Assembly: GCA_027946365.1 (NCBI GenBank)
Contig: JAPEUQ010000004.1
Location: forward strand, 1,612,001-1,676,000
Direction: 5' to 3'
Source: Kalmusia sp. IMI 367209
Taxonomy: Eukaryota > Ascomycota > Dothideomycetes > Pleosporales > Didymosphaeriaceae
DNA: 64,000 nt
Shown here in pieces: positions 1 to 11,156 of the stretch. The notes beneath the pieces are model-generated. The model ran no database searches. It had not been told where the DNA came from and saw only the letters and a list, made by a program, of their open reading frames with translations. A program made the translations under genes and the position numbers. Position 1 is the first letter of the stretch; each line of letters starts with the position of its first letter.

Positions 1-627
1 ATTCATTTGCTGCCGTATTTGATGAGGTGTGTACGATTGGTTGGCCAAGCGAGACATTTGCCTGCCTCAGGGCTATTTGTAGGTTCGCTGACGCTTGGCC
101 AGAATGTCTGAGATGACGTAGTCACGTTTTCTTAATTCTTAGTGAGATGGCATTTTTCAGGTCGTGGAGAAAGATGTGCGATTGGAATAAAGACTGGGGC
201 GCAGATGCGCGTGTGTATACGCCCAGCTGAAGTTGCGGGGTGCATTGGGATGCAACGCTGGGGCTTGGATATTCAGGTAATCTGGGGAGTTCATTCTTGG
301 AGTCGGCGTTTTAAGGGAACGTGACCAAAAGCAGACCTTGCTTAGAGAAACACAAGAGAAACAAGGAAAACCACTCCAACCTTGATTAGCATGAACGAAA
401 GTCTAAACGAGGAAGTAGTTTGCTTGCGATGTACCCCGCGCTCAACTACGCTTTACCAAATCTTACGAATGACTAATAATGAGGATTACCAAGCAGACGA
501 TCATTTGATCTGTATACATCACTACGGAAAAACTCACAACGGTAAATTCTAATCCTCAAACCGATGTGAAAGCTACATTGTGCACTTCATTACTTGATAA
601 TAATCGTTGAAAGATACGAGGCCCATT
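1..627. other. Intergenic, no gene seen
   Basis: No recognisable coding region or RNA gene. Only short ORFs with no family resemblance and no supporting splice signals. The right-hand part is presumably the promoter and 5' UTR of the HAD gene that follows. Confidence 0.6.
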
Positions 628-1347
628 ATGCCAATTAAAGCTGTCCTTTTCGATTTTATGGGCACATGTCTCGATTGGCATGCCAGTGTACTCGCTGCTT
701 TCCCTTCCTCTATACATTCTGTGGAAGCATCGTCTCTCGCCCTTCAATGGCGCCAGCAATATTTTGATCTGAACCGCGTCCGTGTTGAAAAGAACCAGGC
801 GGTCCAGTCCTTTGACGTCACACTCGCTCGTGCTCTCGATCTAGTCCTCAGCAATGAGTTCTCCCACCTTGCCTCCCATTTCGACTCAACATCTCGGCAG
901 AAGGCAGTCCGCGCCTTTCACACCCAAGAAGCATGGCCTGATGTCTTACCCGCCATGCAATCTCTTCGTTCTGCAGGATTGGAGACATTCGTCCACGCAA
1001 ATGGTAGCACGCGCCTGCAGCTGGACATAGTTTCCTCCTCCGGTCTTTCGTCCTCATTCGACATGCTCTTCTCGTCCGAACTACTTGGGGTATACATGCC
1101 GAATGCAGAGGCGTACCACAAGGTCCTCCAGCTTATCGATGCAAAGCCAAGCGAAGTGGTCAAGGTTGCGGCACATGCGTGGGATTTACGGGGCGCAAAG
1201 GAGGTGGGAATGAAGACAATATATATAAGGAGATGGACAGACGATGTAGAGGAGGATATGAACACACTTACAGAAGAGTTCGATGTCTTTTTGGAGAACA
1301 TGGATGAATTGGCAGCTGTCATCAACAGACTAGGTAATGAAGAGTAA
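628..1347 (+). CDS. HAD-superfamily hydrolase, haloacid dehalogenase type II-like
   Basis: Single exon, 239 residues, close to the 220-250 usual for fungal type II haloacid dehalogenase-like proteins. The frame is open from a TTG at 607, but the first ATG is at 628 and puts the conserved core right at the N-terminus. Motif I is FDFMGT (nucleophile Asp about residue 9). Motif II is the VHANGST stretch near 130. A motif III Lys may lie in the PNAEAYHK stretch near 160, and motif IV is the AAHAWDLRGAKEVG segment near 180, which strongly resembles the VAAHPWDL signature of L-2-haloacid dehalogenases. The family hydrolyses C-halogen or phosphoester bonds through an aspartyl intermediate. The actual substrate cannot be read from sequence. 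No signal peptide, so probably cytosolic. Confidence 0.85.
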   Translation: MPIKAVLFDFMGTCLDWHASVLAAFPSSIHSVEASSLALQWRQQYFDLNRVRVEKNQAVQSFDVTLARALDLVLSNEFSHLASHFDSTSRQKAVRAFHTQEAWPDVLPAMQSLRSAGLETFVHANGSTRLQLDIVSSSGLSSSFDMLFSSELLGVYMPNAEAYHKVLQLIDAKPSEVVKVAAHAWDLRGAKEVGMKTIYIRRWTDDVEEDMNTLTEEFDVFLENMDELAAVINRLGNEE

Positions 1348-2263
1348 CTTTGGACGTCATAAATTTTAAGGCAGAACCTCCATGTAGTTGATCTCATGTT
1401 CGTAGTATATGACTCGAGTAAGATTCGTGTGGTTCATTTGGAAGGAACTCGGTCGCCTCTATGCCACTTTCCAGATCGATCAAGGTAGATTTGAACCTGA
1501 ACACAAGTAGTCGGATAGTTTTACCGTGAAACCAAAAAATATCATGTTGAAACCCTAACGTGTCCTGATCCCGCGGCCTCGACCAACCCCAACCACTGTT
1601 ATCCTCACATCCTATACCTTACCAAGTTCTCATTGCTCTAGCTACTCGCCTACTTTTTGCAATACCTACTCATGCCTCAATGCTCTGAATATGTCCTAGA
1701 TTGCTCTGCAATAGGGCTCAAGCGTCGACCAAGAGCTTCTTCATCACAGATCTATTTTTTTAGGGTACATTGACCATCAAACCTCAATGCTGACTCGAAC
1801 GTATAATACTGGGCATGTTTCCCCCGCCAAATTTGGCAATATATAGGGGAAAATAGTGCCATGCTGGTGCAGTGTGAAGTCACGTGTCGTGATTTTCAGG
1901 TTGGCTTCTGGAAAGCTAAGCGATACATGAAATAAGACGACGTTAGTCGATCATTTAAACGTAGATATGATCGCATTCTTTTCGTCTATTCAGTTCATGG
2001 ATCTTTTTCTGAGAAAGCTTGCAGAGGCGTTGCCATGAGTAATGGTATTTATAAGTGGCTGTTCACACACAGCCTTCAGCAAGCACAGGGGTCAATCTCA
2101 GAGCAACATCCATAGACATAATGGACCGATTTATGCCAAACGGAGAGTGGCTACTTATCCCATAAAAGGCAATGGACATGATTCCAACGTGATAAAATGA
2201 GATTCGTGGGTCTATTGAAACACCAACGCTATACCAGACATCAAGCTCCTAAGTCCAGAATTA
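1348..2263. other. Intergenic, no gene seen
   Basis: About 0.9 kb between convergent genes. No ORF with family resemblance. It contains a CACGTG palindrome near 1881 that is not close to any start codon, and otherwise looks like ordinary 3' flanking sequence. Confidence 0.6.
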
Positions 2264-3520
2264 TCAAACTCCCACCTCCCCCCTATGCCCACCCTCCGAC
2301 ACCACTCTCCCGTCACCGGCATATAACGGCATACTCATCGCCCGCTGGATTCCCCACTGCTGCTCTCTCACCAACCTCATCGGGCCCCTCAGGAAAGAGC
2401 TCATCAGATCCGTAATGTTGAAGGCTTGCACCATGGCTGTAAGCGGCCCAGCAGCAGGTGTCAATCCATCGCTCTTGTACACCGAGACGGGGAATGCAAA
2501 GAAGAGGAGGATGGCGAAGAGGGGCATTTCGCAGGCGAGCAGAAGTGAGGGGAGTGCGACTTTGATGTCGTGGTAGGTCATGTGCTCGTTAGGCTTGATG
2601 GTGGAGTTGCCGACGAGGATGCTGATGATGAACTAGAAGAAATGTTAGACGCAATATTCGAGACGAGGAAAGAATTGTGGGGGAGAGACGAACCGTTTGA
2701 AGAGCGTTGAGACCGATGATGCCCTTGAAGGCGAAGAACTTGAGCATGACCTTGTGCGGTGCTAGTTGATCCTTCTTGAACTTGTAGAAGCGCAGACAGG
2801 CCAGGACGGCGAAGGTCGTGGATGCGATTTTGATGACGGAAAGCCAGATGTGGGCAAATCTGGGCTTGTTGGATGCTCCGCAGTAGGTGCCGACTGCCAG
2901 ACTGATGGCGGTGGCCACCCAGACGATGATGCTGACTGGGAAGTACTGGAGGACCATGTACCAAGTTCGCTATGAGAGATCGTTAGCTATTTTGCGATTT
3001 CAAGGATAGATGAATGAGGAGTGTTACGTACCTTGAGCCACACAGGGCTGTCCGCTGCACCGGGGCCACTCTTCGAAGCGCCCTTGCCAAACAGCTCTTC
3101 GAAGCCCCCGGGATTCGACATGACATAATCGCACAGCAACAACAGGAATGCCGAGATGGCGATTGAGCATCCAAAGTCTAATGATTCGATCAGGTACTCT
3201 CCAACGTCTTCTTGCCACACGATTAGGAAGGAGAACAGTGCGACCCAGGGTACAAGCATCAGGATACGGATGACTTGGCGTTGCTGAACGGGGTTTGAGT
3301 AGTGGGTAACATGTCGAAGGATGGTGACGCATATAATAAGGAGCGTCGCTATACCGCAGGCGCCTGATAGGATTGTTGCGAAGTCGTGAAAAGTCAGTGA
3401 TCCCACGACGGGCTTGAGCTGTGACGCGGGGAGACTAGTAGGGTCTGCAGGACACGAATTGTCCTTGTTGTCATCGTCATCGTTTCGAAGTTTGCGTGCA
3501 ATGAGGTATGCAACGTTCAT
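2264..3520 (-). CDS. OSTA/TMEM184 (DUF300) family seven-span membrane protein
   Basis: Three exons on the minus strand: 3520-3032, 2969-2694 and 2632-2264, all joined in phase 0, giving 377 residues. Donors are GTACGT and GTTCGT, acceptors CATAG and TCTAG. ATG at 3520 is chosen because the longer frame starts only with a TTG. Features of the Organic solute transporter alpha/TMEM184 family are visible. An N-terminal Asp/Asn-rich stretch is followed by about seven hydrophobic segments, a 'HYSNPVQQRQVIRI' loop and a 'LPWVALFS'-like segment. The third exon has the family's typical 'KPNEHMTYHDIKVALPS' region followed by amphipathic helices. Family members sit in endomembranes or the plasma membrane, and some move steroids or bile acids. 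The fungal role is not established. Confidence 0.85.
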
Positions 3521-4503
3521 ATTCTTGAGGGGAAGAAAGTGAAAGTGAAACGGCTGGAGAGAGTGATTCAAGACGGATTGAGTGTTGACGGAATTGCAGC
3601 ACGAAGCGATGCAAGAACAAGGCGTTTGCGATGAGACAACATCCTCCTAACGCCCGGCACCGCATTCCTATATACTCTCATTCTGCGATCGTCGTCTAGC
3701 ATGTTCGGACCTGAGCGAGCTGCGGGTACGAGCTGTTGGGAGATGACAAGGCTGAGCAGCTCGTCGCCATACGAACCGCGTTAGGTATAGCCCGTAAGAC
3801 GGAAAAGCTTGCTAAAGCTTATCTGGAAAACAATTGGCAAGATTATGACGAATCACTTGCACACTAAGTGGGCATGGTGCAACCGCAGTGGCTGCGCATA
3901 GGCTAATCGCACACTAGACCTAACAAAGCTCTCTGTGCGCAGACCAATGGCATGGCCGGGGGTCAATCCTTTGGCACAAAAATGCACCGAATTGTTCAGT
4001 TGTTGCGAAGTCGAAGGCTGTACTTTGCTAAGGGGTTAAAAGCGGGTTTTAAGTCGGAGGCTGAGGGCAGTGTTCTGTCGCCGCCGCCCCCGTTTTGCAG
4101 GGTGCATACGAGGCCAAGCGGTCTGTACGAGCCTAGGAGTGACATATCTCGGCTGTTTCTGTGGAATCCTTGGGGTGTAATGGGGTCGAAGGATTAAGCT
4201 CAATTCCTTGCTCCAAAGTCTAAGCGGTGCTCGCATAGCCCTTGGCGCAGATTGGCTTTCGGCGTGTTGGTCAAGATGGTGTGGTAGGGGAAGGGTATCC
4301 TAAGCGAAAGTGACGCGCCGCGCTAAAAGAGAAAAAGGTGTCTTGGAGTATAGATGCAGGTGATATTTGTCTACTCTACCCCAGATGGGTCGGTGCCCGT
4401 AGCTAGAAAAGATGTAGCCGTGGAGGCCGGAGGGTCGAAGCGTCCGGCATCCGACAACTCCGATTCGGATCCTGAAGTCTACACTATGGAGGACCGCCCA
4501 TCA
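3521..4503. other. Intergenic, no gene seen
   Basis: About 1 kb holding the promoter of the OSTA-like gene and the 3' flank of the DUF6536 gene. Two plus-strand ORFs begin with ATG (3952 and 4354), but neither has splice support or family resemblance, and the second runs antisense into the DUF6536 coding region. Confidence 0.55.
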
Positions 4504-7080
4504 TCAAGGTACGACACCGTGTCGTCGTGCGCGGATACCTTCCACACGATCAATTTTACCAGCATACACCTGTCCAACCTTTGGCATCTCCACTTCAGTC
4601 GTTGAGAACGCACAATGTCCTACGCCATCCGCATTCACCCCGACGACACCCCACTGCAACCGGCCCCGCGCAGCCTCATGTCCGTCTACCTCTTCGAGGT
4701 CATGACACGCTGCGCTGATAGCCGCACTGCAGCTTCCTGCGACATTCATCCCTTCCTTGAACGGTATGAATCCGAACGCTGCCGCTGCCAACGTCATCAC
4801 CAGGCCCAATATAACAGTAGTGAAAATAGAAATAGGTGAATAGCCAGTTGATTTCCAATCACCCTGGACCCCCGTTGTGTGCGACCCATCCCAATCGTAC
4901 ACGTCAACCGAGACGAGGAAAATGCTCTGTGACACAAGCCAGTGAAGCACGCCGCTCATGGCCATGAGCGGCATTGCAAACCGATAAGGTAGTTGGAGGA
5001 AGTACGTCGAACGTTGCGCGCCCTGCGGAGCTCGCGACACACGCAATCCTTTGCGGCGATGGGCGTACGACACCCATTCGTAACCGAGTAACATGGCGGT
5101 GAAGAGTCCGTTGTAGGAGAAGTAGAGGAAGGAGAGAATCGGCTGCGGAAGATTGGCAAGGAGAATGTATTGTATAGTGCTGTATGAGGTGTCAAAACTC
5201 ATGATCGTTCGGGCGTCGATTGCACCATAGCCTATGGCGGCGAAACCAGCAACGGAGTGCGGGGTTCCATCTGGAAGTTGATTGACTCCGTAGCCGAGCA
5301 GGCCTGCGACGGTGATAAGCGTTATGAAGAGCCTGTTGAGATGTCAGCGATGAAAGGTAGCGGCATGAACGGGACGATCCAGCCCCTAGGTCGTAAAGAC
5401 ACTGCCTGTTGAGGGACTGTCTGCCCTACTCTCGCATATAGGCTCCTTTCTGATGTCTACAAGTGGGAAGGAAATATTTAAACGTACATCGTAAAGGTAA
5501 CGATTCGACGCGTACGACTTGTCACATCTTTCCACCGTCGTCGTTTGCCTGTCCACTGTTTCGGTCCTGCAGGGAAATACCCTTTGTGGCTCTTGACATC
5601 CCGCACCGACAAAAGACACATCCCCTTGGTAGTCTCATCCTTCCTCTCGAGAAAAGATGCCACAGCATCGCCCATAGTCATGAGCGGGTCCTCTTTCGTC
5701 CCGAAAGCCGTGTAGAAGATGAGAGCAGCTTTGAAAACGTTGAGAATCGTGACCCATATAGCAATGGGACGCGTGAATTGTATCTTACAACGCGGTTCCG
5801 CCTTTTCGCTCAGGCAATATTCGACGGGATACGAAGGTGTAAACTCGTTATCGCTATTTCTACCCCCCACGTTCCAATCATCGGGAGCGTTCTTGTGGCC
5901 CTCAACGAGGTTGGAACATGGAATGTAATTCATATTACTGTCATAATTAGTATCATTGGTACACATCCAGTCGTAGGAATCCACTGCGGAACTTGACTCA
6001 GACGCATCGTGAGCCGAGAAAAAGCTATATGCGTAAAGTTCGTCTACCCCATTCGCAGTAGCATTGGGCGAGGGCATCTTGTCGTCAGCCGAGACAAGTA
6101 GAACGTTCCTCCTATTGGATTGAATTGGTTCTGAATATTCGCGAATGCAATCAAGGTTTGTGAGTCGGTCTAGGCTGTTGTTGCGTGACTTTTCGTGCAT
6201 CATGCGGACGGCATTTGGTCTGTACGGGTAGCTGATATTAGCAGAACTCTCTAAATATCCCTAAGATAACTTACAATTCCTCATAGAAGCCATTAGATCC
6301 GTAGCTGACCCCACAATCTCCACAAGTTTCGTTGCTGAGAAAGGACTCTCGTACGCTAAAAGCAAAGTAATTGTTCGAAGATATGGAGAGAAAGACCGTT
6401 GAATTGTAGCTACATAGTTAGGAGACATACGAATAAAGAAGGAGGGAAACTCACAATAGGTGCAGAGGAAGTGATGAGAGCCCAAGGAGGAACCAGACGA
6501 CTGTCCGACGGGTATTTATGTTCCTCAAATTGTGGACGCTTTGGACTCCGATGTCGAGCCATTTTCCTTTCGCATGTGCAGCATCGATCTCTTTTCTGGT
6601 CGGAGCTGAGAGACACTGCATACAGTAATTGCTAGAGCTCAGAAGAATGGTGCTGAGCAGATTGATGAGGAAATGCAGCCCTGTATTGAGTTTGCGAGCA
6701 CGCTCACAATCACCCTCGAACAACACATTGCCCTGCGACTTATTATGCACAGAGCCCCAGATGGTGACAATGAGGTTTATAAGAAACACAATGGAGGCTG
6801 ATATTGCGCAGTTGATCGCACCGAATCTCCAACCTGAGGTGTAACGCTTTGAGCCGGATGAGTTTCTAGATTTTTGGTCCGCATCGACAATTTCGGCTTC
6901 GTCATTGCGCATTGGTTGTGGATGATAAGCTGTGTCTTGTGTGTACCCCGACGACGAACGCGCGATGTGGCGTAGTTCGGTCTGGTCTGCGCCGTACCAT
7001 TGTTGTTTCTGGATTCGTCGAGTGTTGAGCTGTTGAGTCCAATTCTTGGACGAAGCGTAGATGTTCTTGAGGCCGAACAT
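4504..7080 (-). CDS. DUF6536 family fungal multi-span membrane protein
   Basis: Four exons: 7080-6455, 6409-6275, 6231-5488 and 5332-4504, giving 777 residues. The introns (45, 43 and 155 bp) all interrupt codons after the second base and frames join exactly. The acceptor of exon 3 could also be about 14 bases further in. ATG at 7080 is the first ATG in an open frame that extends upstream only to a TTG. Known family landmarks: a cytosolic N-terminus, then GWRFGAINC starting the first membrane segment, the LHLFYNSTVF motif after TM3, and the long lumenal loop. Then come VEYCLSE with Cys pairs, DAVASFLER-x-TTKGMC, a set of C-terminal TM segments with DARTI, and the terminal LQWGVV and HCAFSTTEV motifs. 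The domain is widespread in filamentous ascomycetes and has no known function. The short N-terminus before the first TM is the least certain part. Confidence 0.85.
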
Positions 7081-7689
7081 CTGGAGGCATAGCAAAGTCT
7101 TTGCTGGATGGATCAACGATCCAACGTTGAGGTAGGCCAAGCTTGATAAAAACAGGGCATGACTCGCTGCTTGCCTAGAAGTTATTTATAATGGCCTGCC
7201 GTCCCCTCAAATCTTACGAAACGGCCCCCAATCCTTCGCTAGCGCCAAAAACGTTCATAATTGACACCGGAAGTACATCATCGAATATGTTGCGAATTCA
7301 AATGCATGTGTCCGTCCCTATTGTCTTTTCCAAACCCAATAAAATCCCTTGAGAGACTGCGTGTGCGCTGGCGGTACAAATGTAAGGTGTGATAGCGTGG
7401 CTGCCTATTGTCTCCGCTTCGGCGGGCTCTCTAGTTCGGTAAAAGGCGGATGTTTACAGTAAGCGTGAGCCATGCCCAGTAATAGTATGCGGACAGCACT
7501 GATGCGTGTGCAGGTTGTTCATAGATCTAACAAGAAAAGGAACTTGTCACAACACACTTAGCGAACTATGGCTCAGATCCCTAGTTCGAGCATTGCTAGC
7601 AGACTTGAGCCGGGAATGCACATTACGTGAAGTTTGGTTACTATTTCACCACACTTCAGAGGTATAGAGCTACCATCTACACGCATCGC
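7081..7689. other. Intergenic, no gene seen
   Basis: Promoter side of the DUF6536 gene and 3' flank of CCT3. No coding or RNA gene recognised. Confidence 0.6.
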
Positions 7690-9495
7690 CTAATCATCGC
7701 CTCCACCTCCAATAGGACCGGAGACCTGTTTAGCTGCTTTAGCCGCGACAATGTCGTCCACCCTCAACAACAAACACGCGCTCTCCACAGCCGTCTTTAC
7801 ACTCTGCTCTTTAACGGCTAGAGGTTCCCATACGCCGAATTGTCGCATGTCCACCACTTTTCCTGCATCGCCATCGATGCCCCACGAGCTTCCAGTTTGC
7901 TGTCCGTTCTCATAACCTTCTGCGTGTTTCGCGCGGAGTTGCGTTAACACCTTGATCGGGCTGTTTCCGGAGTTCTGGATGAGTGTGCGGGGGATGACTT
8001 CCATGGCCTCGGCGACGGCCTTGTACGGCCATTGCGCCACACCTTCGATCAGCTTGGCTTTCCTCTCGAGACCAACTGCAACCGCCATCTCTGTTGCTCC
8101 ACCTCCGGGGCAAAGCTTTGGATTCCAGATAACATTTCGCGCTACACCCATGGCGTCGTGGAGGTTGCGCTCTATTTCGTTCAGGATATCTTTAGAGGGT
8201 CCGCGCAATAATATCGTGCAAGCCTTCGGATCTTTGCACTTGGTGAGGAAGGTGAAGTATTCATCACCAATCTTCGAGATCTCGAAGAGTCCGCATTGGG
8301 TACCCACGTCTGAGGCGGTCGCAGAGAACACAGAGTTTACGATTGTGGCGCCAGTCGCTCGTGCAATGCGGTTATTGTCAGTCTTACGTACTCGTCGAAT
8401 AGCGGTGATATCGTGCTTGACGAGGAAGTGTTGAGCGAGATCTAAGGCCATGAATTAGCTTCAGGATGCGGTTTCTTTTCAAATCTGAACATACCACTGA
8501 CGCCCTTCTCTGTAATGACGAGATCAGGCTTGAGCGCAATGATGGCGTCGCACATGGCTTTGACCTGTTCCTCTTCAATCTGTAATATACGGTTCCAATC
8601 TTCTTCCTTGCTGATTTCGATGTTGGTCTGACTCTCGCCCTTCTTGTATTCTAGGGGGCAGTCGAGGAGTAAGACTCTAGGGTTCTCTATCCTCCGCCTC
8701 ATCTTTGGATGTGTGATGTCTTTATTCAGCATGACGCCGTCCAACACCTGACTGTCCTCGATCTGGCCTCCGGGTATCTTCTCAATACGTGCGTAACGCT
8801 TGATGTCCACCTCCTTTTTTCCTCCTCCTGCATCCAGGGACACGGTTCGTACAGCCTTCAGCGCCAAGCTGCACATGAGCTCCGACCACCGAGACACGAA
8901 TTTTGTGCCGATTGAGGCATTGATTAGCTGGTACATGGCCTTGTCATCGTCGATATCCACGTCCACGGCGACCTCGTCGATAATCTCGAGGGCGTCTGCA
9001 AGGGCGCGCTTAAAGGCCTGGATGATGACCACGGGGTGGATGTTGCGCTCGAGCTGGGGCAAGGCCTGAGCAAGGATTTCGCCGGCTGTCATGGGTCAGA
9101 GTGGTTCCTGGAGAAAGTGACTACTGCCTTGCTGCGTACCTAATATGATGACGGTGGTGGTGCCGTCTCCGACCTCCTCATCTTGTGTGCGGCTCAACTC
9201 GATCATGCTCTTTGCTGCAGGGTGTGCCACTTCGATCTCCCGCAGGATCGCATGACCGTCGTTGGTGAGGACGATGCCACCCATGGGGTCGAGCAGCATC
9301 TTGAGCATTGCCTTGGGGCCCAAACATGATCGAATGATATCTGCGACGGTTTTTGCGGCTGTGATGTTCGAAAGCTGCGCTTTACGGCCAAATTGCCGCT
9401 CCCCGCCGGGCGTTTGGGTGTCTGTCTTGCTGTGAGTACTTGGTCACCGACCCTAAACGTCCACACTCACTCATAACAACCACCGGCGCCTGCAT
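7690..9495 (-). CDS. CCT3: T-complex protein 1 subunit gamma (CCT3)
   Basis: Four exons: 9495-9467, 9429-9140, 9085-8495 and 8441-7690, giving 553 residues. This is the gamma subunit of the cytosolic group II chaperonin TRiC/CCT, the two-ring ATP-driven complex that folds actin, tubulin and WD40 proteins. The N-terminus MQAPVVVM and the block after it (ERQFGRKAQLSNITAAKTVADIIR, cut short here) are diagnostic of CCT3. Chaperonin motifs are LLDPMGGIVLTNDGHAI, the nucleotide-binding GDGTTT near residue 98, and CPGGGATEM in the C-terminal half. The C-terminus ends in a Gly-rich tail typical of CCT subunits. The first intron is very short (37 bp with donor GTGTGG). A donor four bases upstream (GTGAGT) would break the frame. 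Divergently transcribed from the gene at 10230. Confidence 0.95.
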
Positions 9496-10229
9496 CTTGA
9501 AAATATGGTATGAACTTCAACAAGAAATTCGGACGTTTAGGACAGCAACGTGAGGCGGGGTATCTAGCTGCGCAGGTGCCTTGCAGCTCTGCTATGCTCC
9601 ACCAAAAAACGCGTCGAGACGCTGTTTAGTTTCTCCGCCCCGGCCATGGCACGGCACTTTCCGATTCTGCCAAGAGCATGAGTCATCAAGTCACGTGATT
9701 GTGCTCGGGCGATTGTCGGGTTTGCCGGCTGACGAGAACGCTGGGCACGGTTTGGCGTGTTTCCGCGTTCGGCCTCGCCTAATGCACCAACCGCGCTAGC
9801 CGGACCCTGCGATCGCCGCAGCCGTTCCCAATTGGTGAATTCTGCCGGCGCCCACCGCTTCAACCCAGCCTCTCACGGGACCTCAATCGCGGAGCTTACA
9901 AGAGTGCCGTCTCGCGCCCTCAATCCATCTCTCCTCCCACACTTCACTTGCCCTCACCTTTCTCCGCGCGCAGCCTTTGTCCCCCTTTGTCACTGGGACT
10001 GCCTCTCACCTCAATTAGCCATCTTTTTCCACCTCATCTATCTCTTCTATCATCAACACCATCCTCGCGCGCATCCCACCTTGCTGCCGCCGCCAGCTTC
10101 AACGACCTTCTCGTCGCGCTAGTGACCGTGACTGCCCTGTCGCAAGCCTTGTCCCCTGCTCGTAGTCTAGCAGACTTTGTATCCTTGAAACACTCTTTCC
10201 CTTATTGATCTACTAAACACACAGTGACT
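9496..10229. promoter_or_regulatory. Shared divergent promoter region with pyrimidine-rich leader
   Basis: Lies between the divergently transcribed CCT3 and the unknown gene at 10230. It contains a TCACGTGAT element at 9691-9699, about 195 bp upstream of the CCT3 start. From about 9880 to 10220 the plus strand is strikingly C/T-rich, as is common for core promoters and long 5' UTRs of well-expressed genes in filamentous fungi. ORFs in this stretch are low-complexity Pro/Ser/Leu translations and are not believed to be genes. Confidence 0.5.
9691..9699. promoter_or_regulatory. CACGTG E-box element (TCACGTGAT)
   Basis: Nearly palindromic nine-base site between CCT3 and the gene at 10230. The same nine bases occur upstream of the Ras-like gene (43689) and the histidine kinase (50858). 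CACGTG is the core site of basic helix-loop-helix factors, and TCACGTG matches the yeast Cbf1 preference. Use in this organism is inference. Confidence 0.35.
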
Positions 10230-11156
10230 ATGGGTCTCAACTACTACGCCTCGTCGCCCACCGTTGTGCTCCCTCCTCAACAGGCACACGGCCATTTCGC
10301 TCCCCACCAGCGCGCTCATTCACCGGGTACTTATCGCGCCAAGTATCCTACTCCACCTTCGCTCAACTACCTAGCATGCCCTGTATCCAACGCCAAAGCT
10401 GGGCGAAAACGATCCATCGCTGACGTCGATGACCCCGAGGAGAACCGGCCGATCGGCGCAGTCGTCACGCAAGCGCTCGCAAAGCCCAAGGCCGAACCTG
10501 TCTATGGTCCAGGCATGACGCTCATCTACCCTGGTGAGCCTGGCTTCAGCATTGCCGCCGAATCGCAGTCCGGCACCTGGTGCGAAGAGAAGATCGAGAA
10601 GGAAGAGAAGGCGCAACCCGTCCGTCCCATCGCTGTCTCGCGCAAGTCGCAGCGCATGGATTCCGCGACTGGCATTGTCGTCCCATCGCTCAACGACATG
10701 GCCATGGATGCGCAAAAGTCCGACGCAATCGTCGACGAGCATGGTACCACAATCGAAAACCTCATGTCGTCGCTCGGCGTGGGCTGGAAGAACGTCATGA
10801 CCAACCCAACACTTCGCGATGCAGCACGCGCCTACTCACGCGTCATCGAAAACCACTTCGACCTTACCGATGCCCTCGTCATGCTCGAGAAGGAGTCGCT
10901 TTCAGCCTACCTCGTGCGCGCCAAGCAACATGGTGTGCAAGGCTACTGGCTCTTCTCTGACAGCCTACAATGGTGCCAGCTCGTGGGATGGTCCCTCCAG
11001 CGAACGGTTCAAAACCTCATGGCCGGACCCATCCCGCAGGTGGAAGGCGAGCGCATCAACGCGCGTCAACGAACACCATCAGAGCCCTCCACCCCACCAC
11101 CCCAGGCAGTCGACATGACCATCGCTCCGGCTGACGTTGACGCTATGGAGATGTGA
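10230..11156 (+). CDS. Conserved fungal protein of unknown function
   Basis: Single exon, 308 residues. The frame opens at a GTG at 10224, so ATG 10230 is taken as the start. The N-terminal 60 residues are rich in Pro, His and Tyr and look disordered. A basic patch KAGRKRS near residues 54-60 could be a nuclear localisation signal. The second half (about 165-265) has the compositional look of a folded helical domain with many Trp and Leu, including ENLMSSLGVGW and VIENHFDLTDALVMLEKES. The tail is Thr/Pro-rich. I do not recognise a named domain. No signal peptide or membrane segment. Codon choice (C-ending codons) and the pyrimidine-rich leader suggest good expression. Confidence 0.75.
   Translation: MGLNYYASSPTVVLPPQQAHGHFAPHQRAHSPGTYRAKYPTPPSLNYLACPVSNAKAGRKRSIADVDDPEENRPIGAVVTQALAKPKAEPVYGPGMTLIYPGEPGFSIAAESQSGTWCEEKIEKEEKAQPVRPIAVSRKSQRMDSATGIVVPSLNDMAMDAQKSDAIVDEHGTTIENLMSSLGVGWKNVMTNPTLRDAARAYSRVIENHFDLTDALVMLEKESLSAYLVRAKQHGVQGYWLFSDSLQWCQLVGWSLQRTVQNLMAGPIPQVEGERINARQRTPSEPSTPPPQAVDMTIAPADVDAMEM

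Noticed and set aside
4354..4605. 83-codon plus-strand ORF with an acidic Ser-rich start
   Set aside because: Its second half is antisense to the DUF6536 coding region. No promoter, splice or family support.
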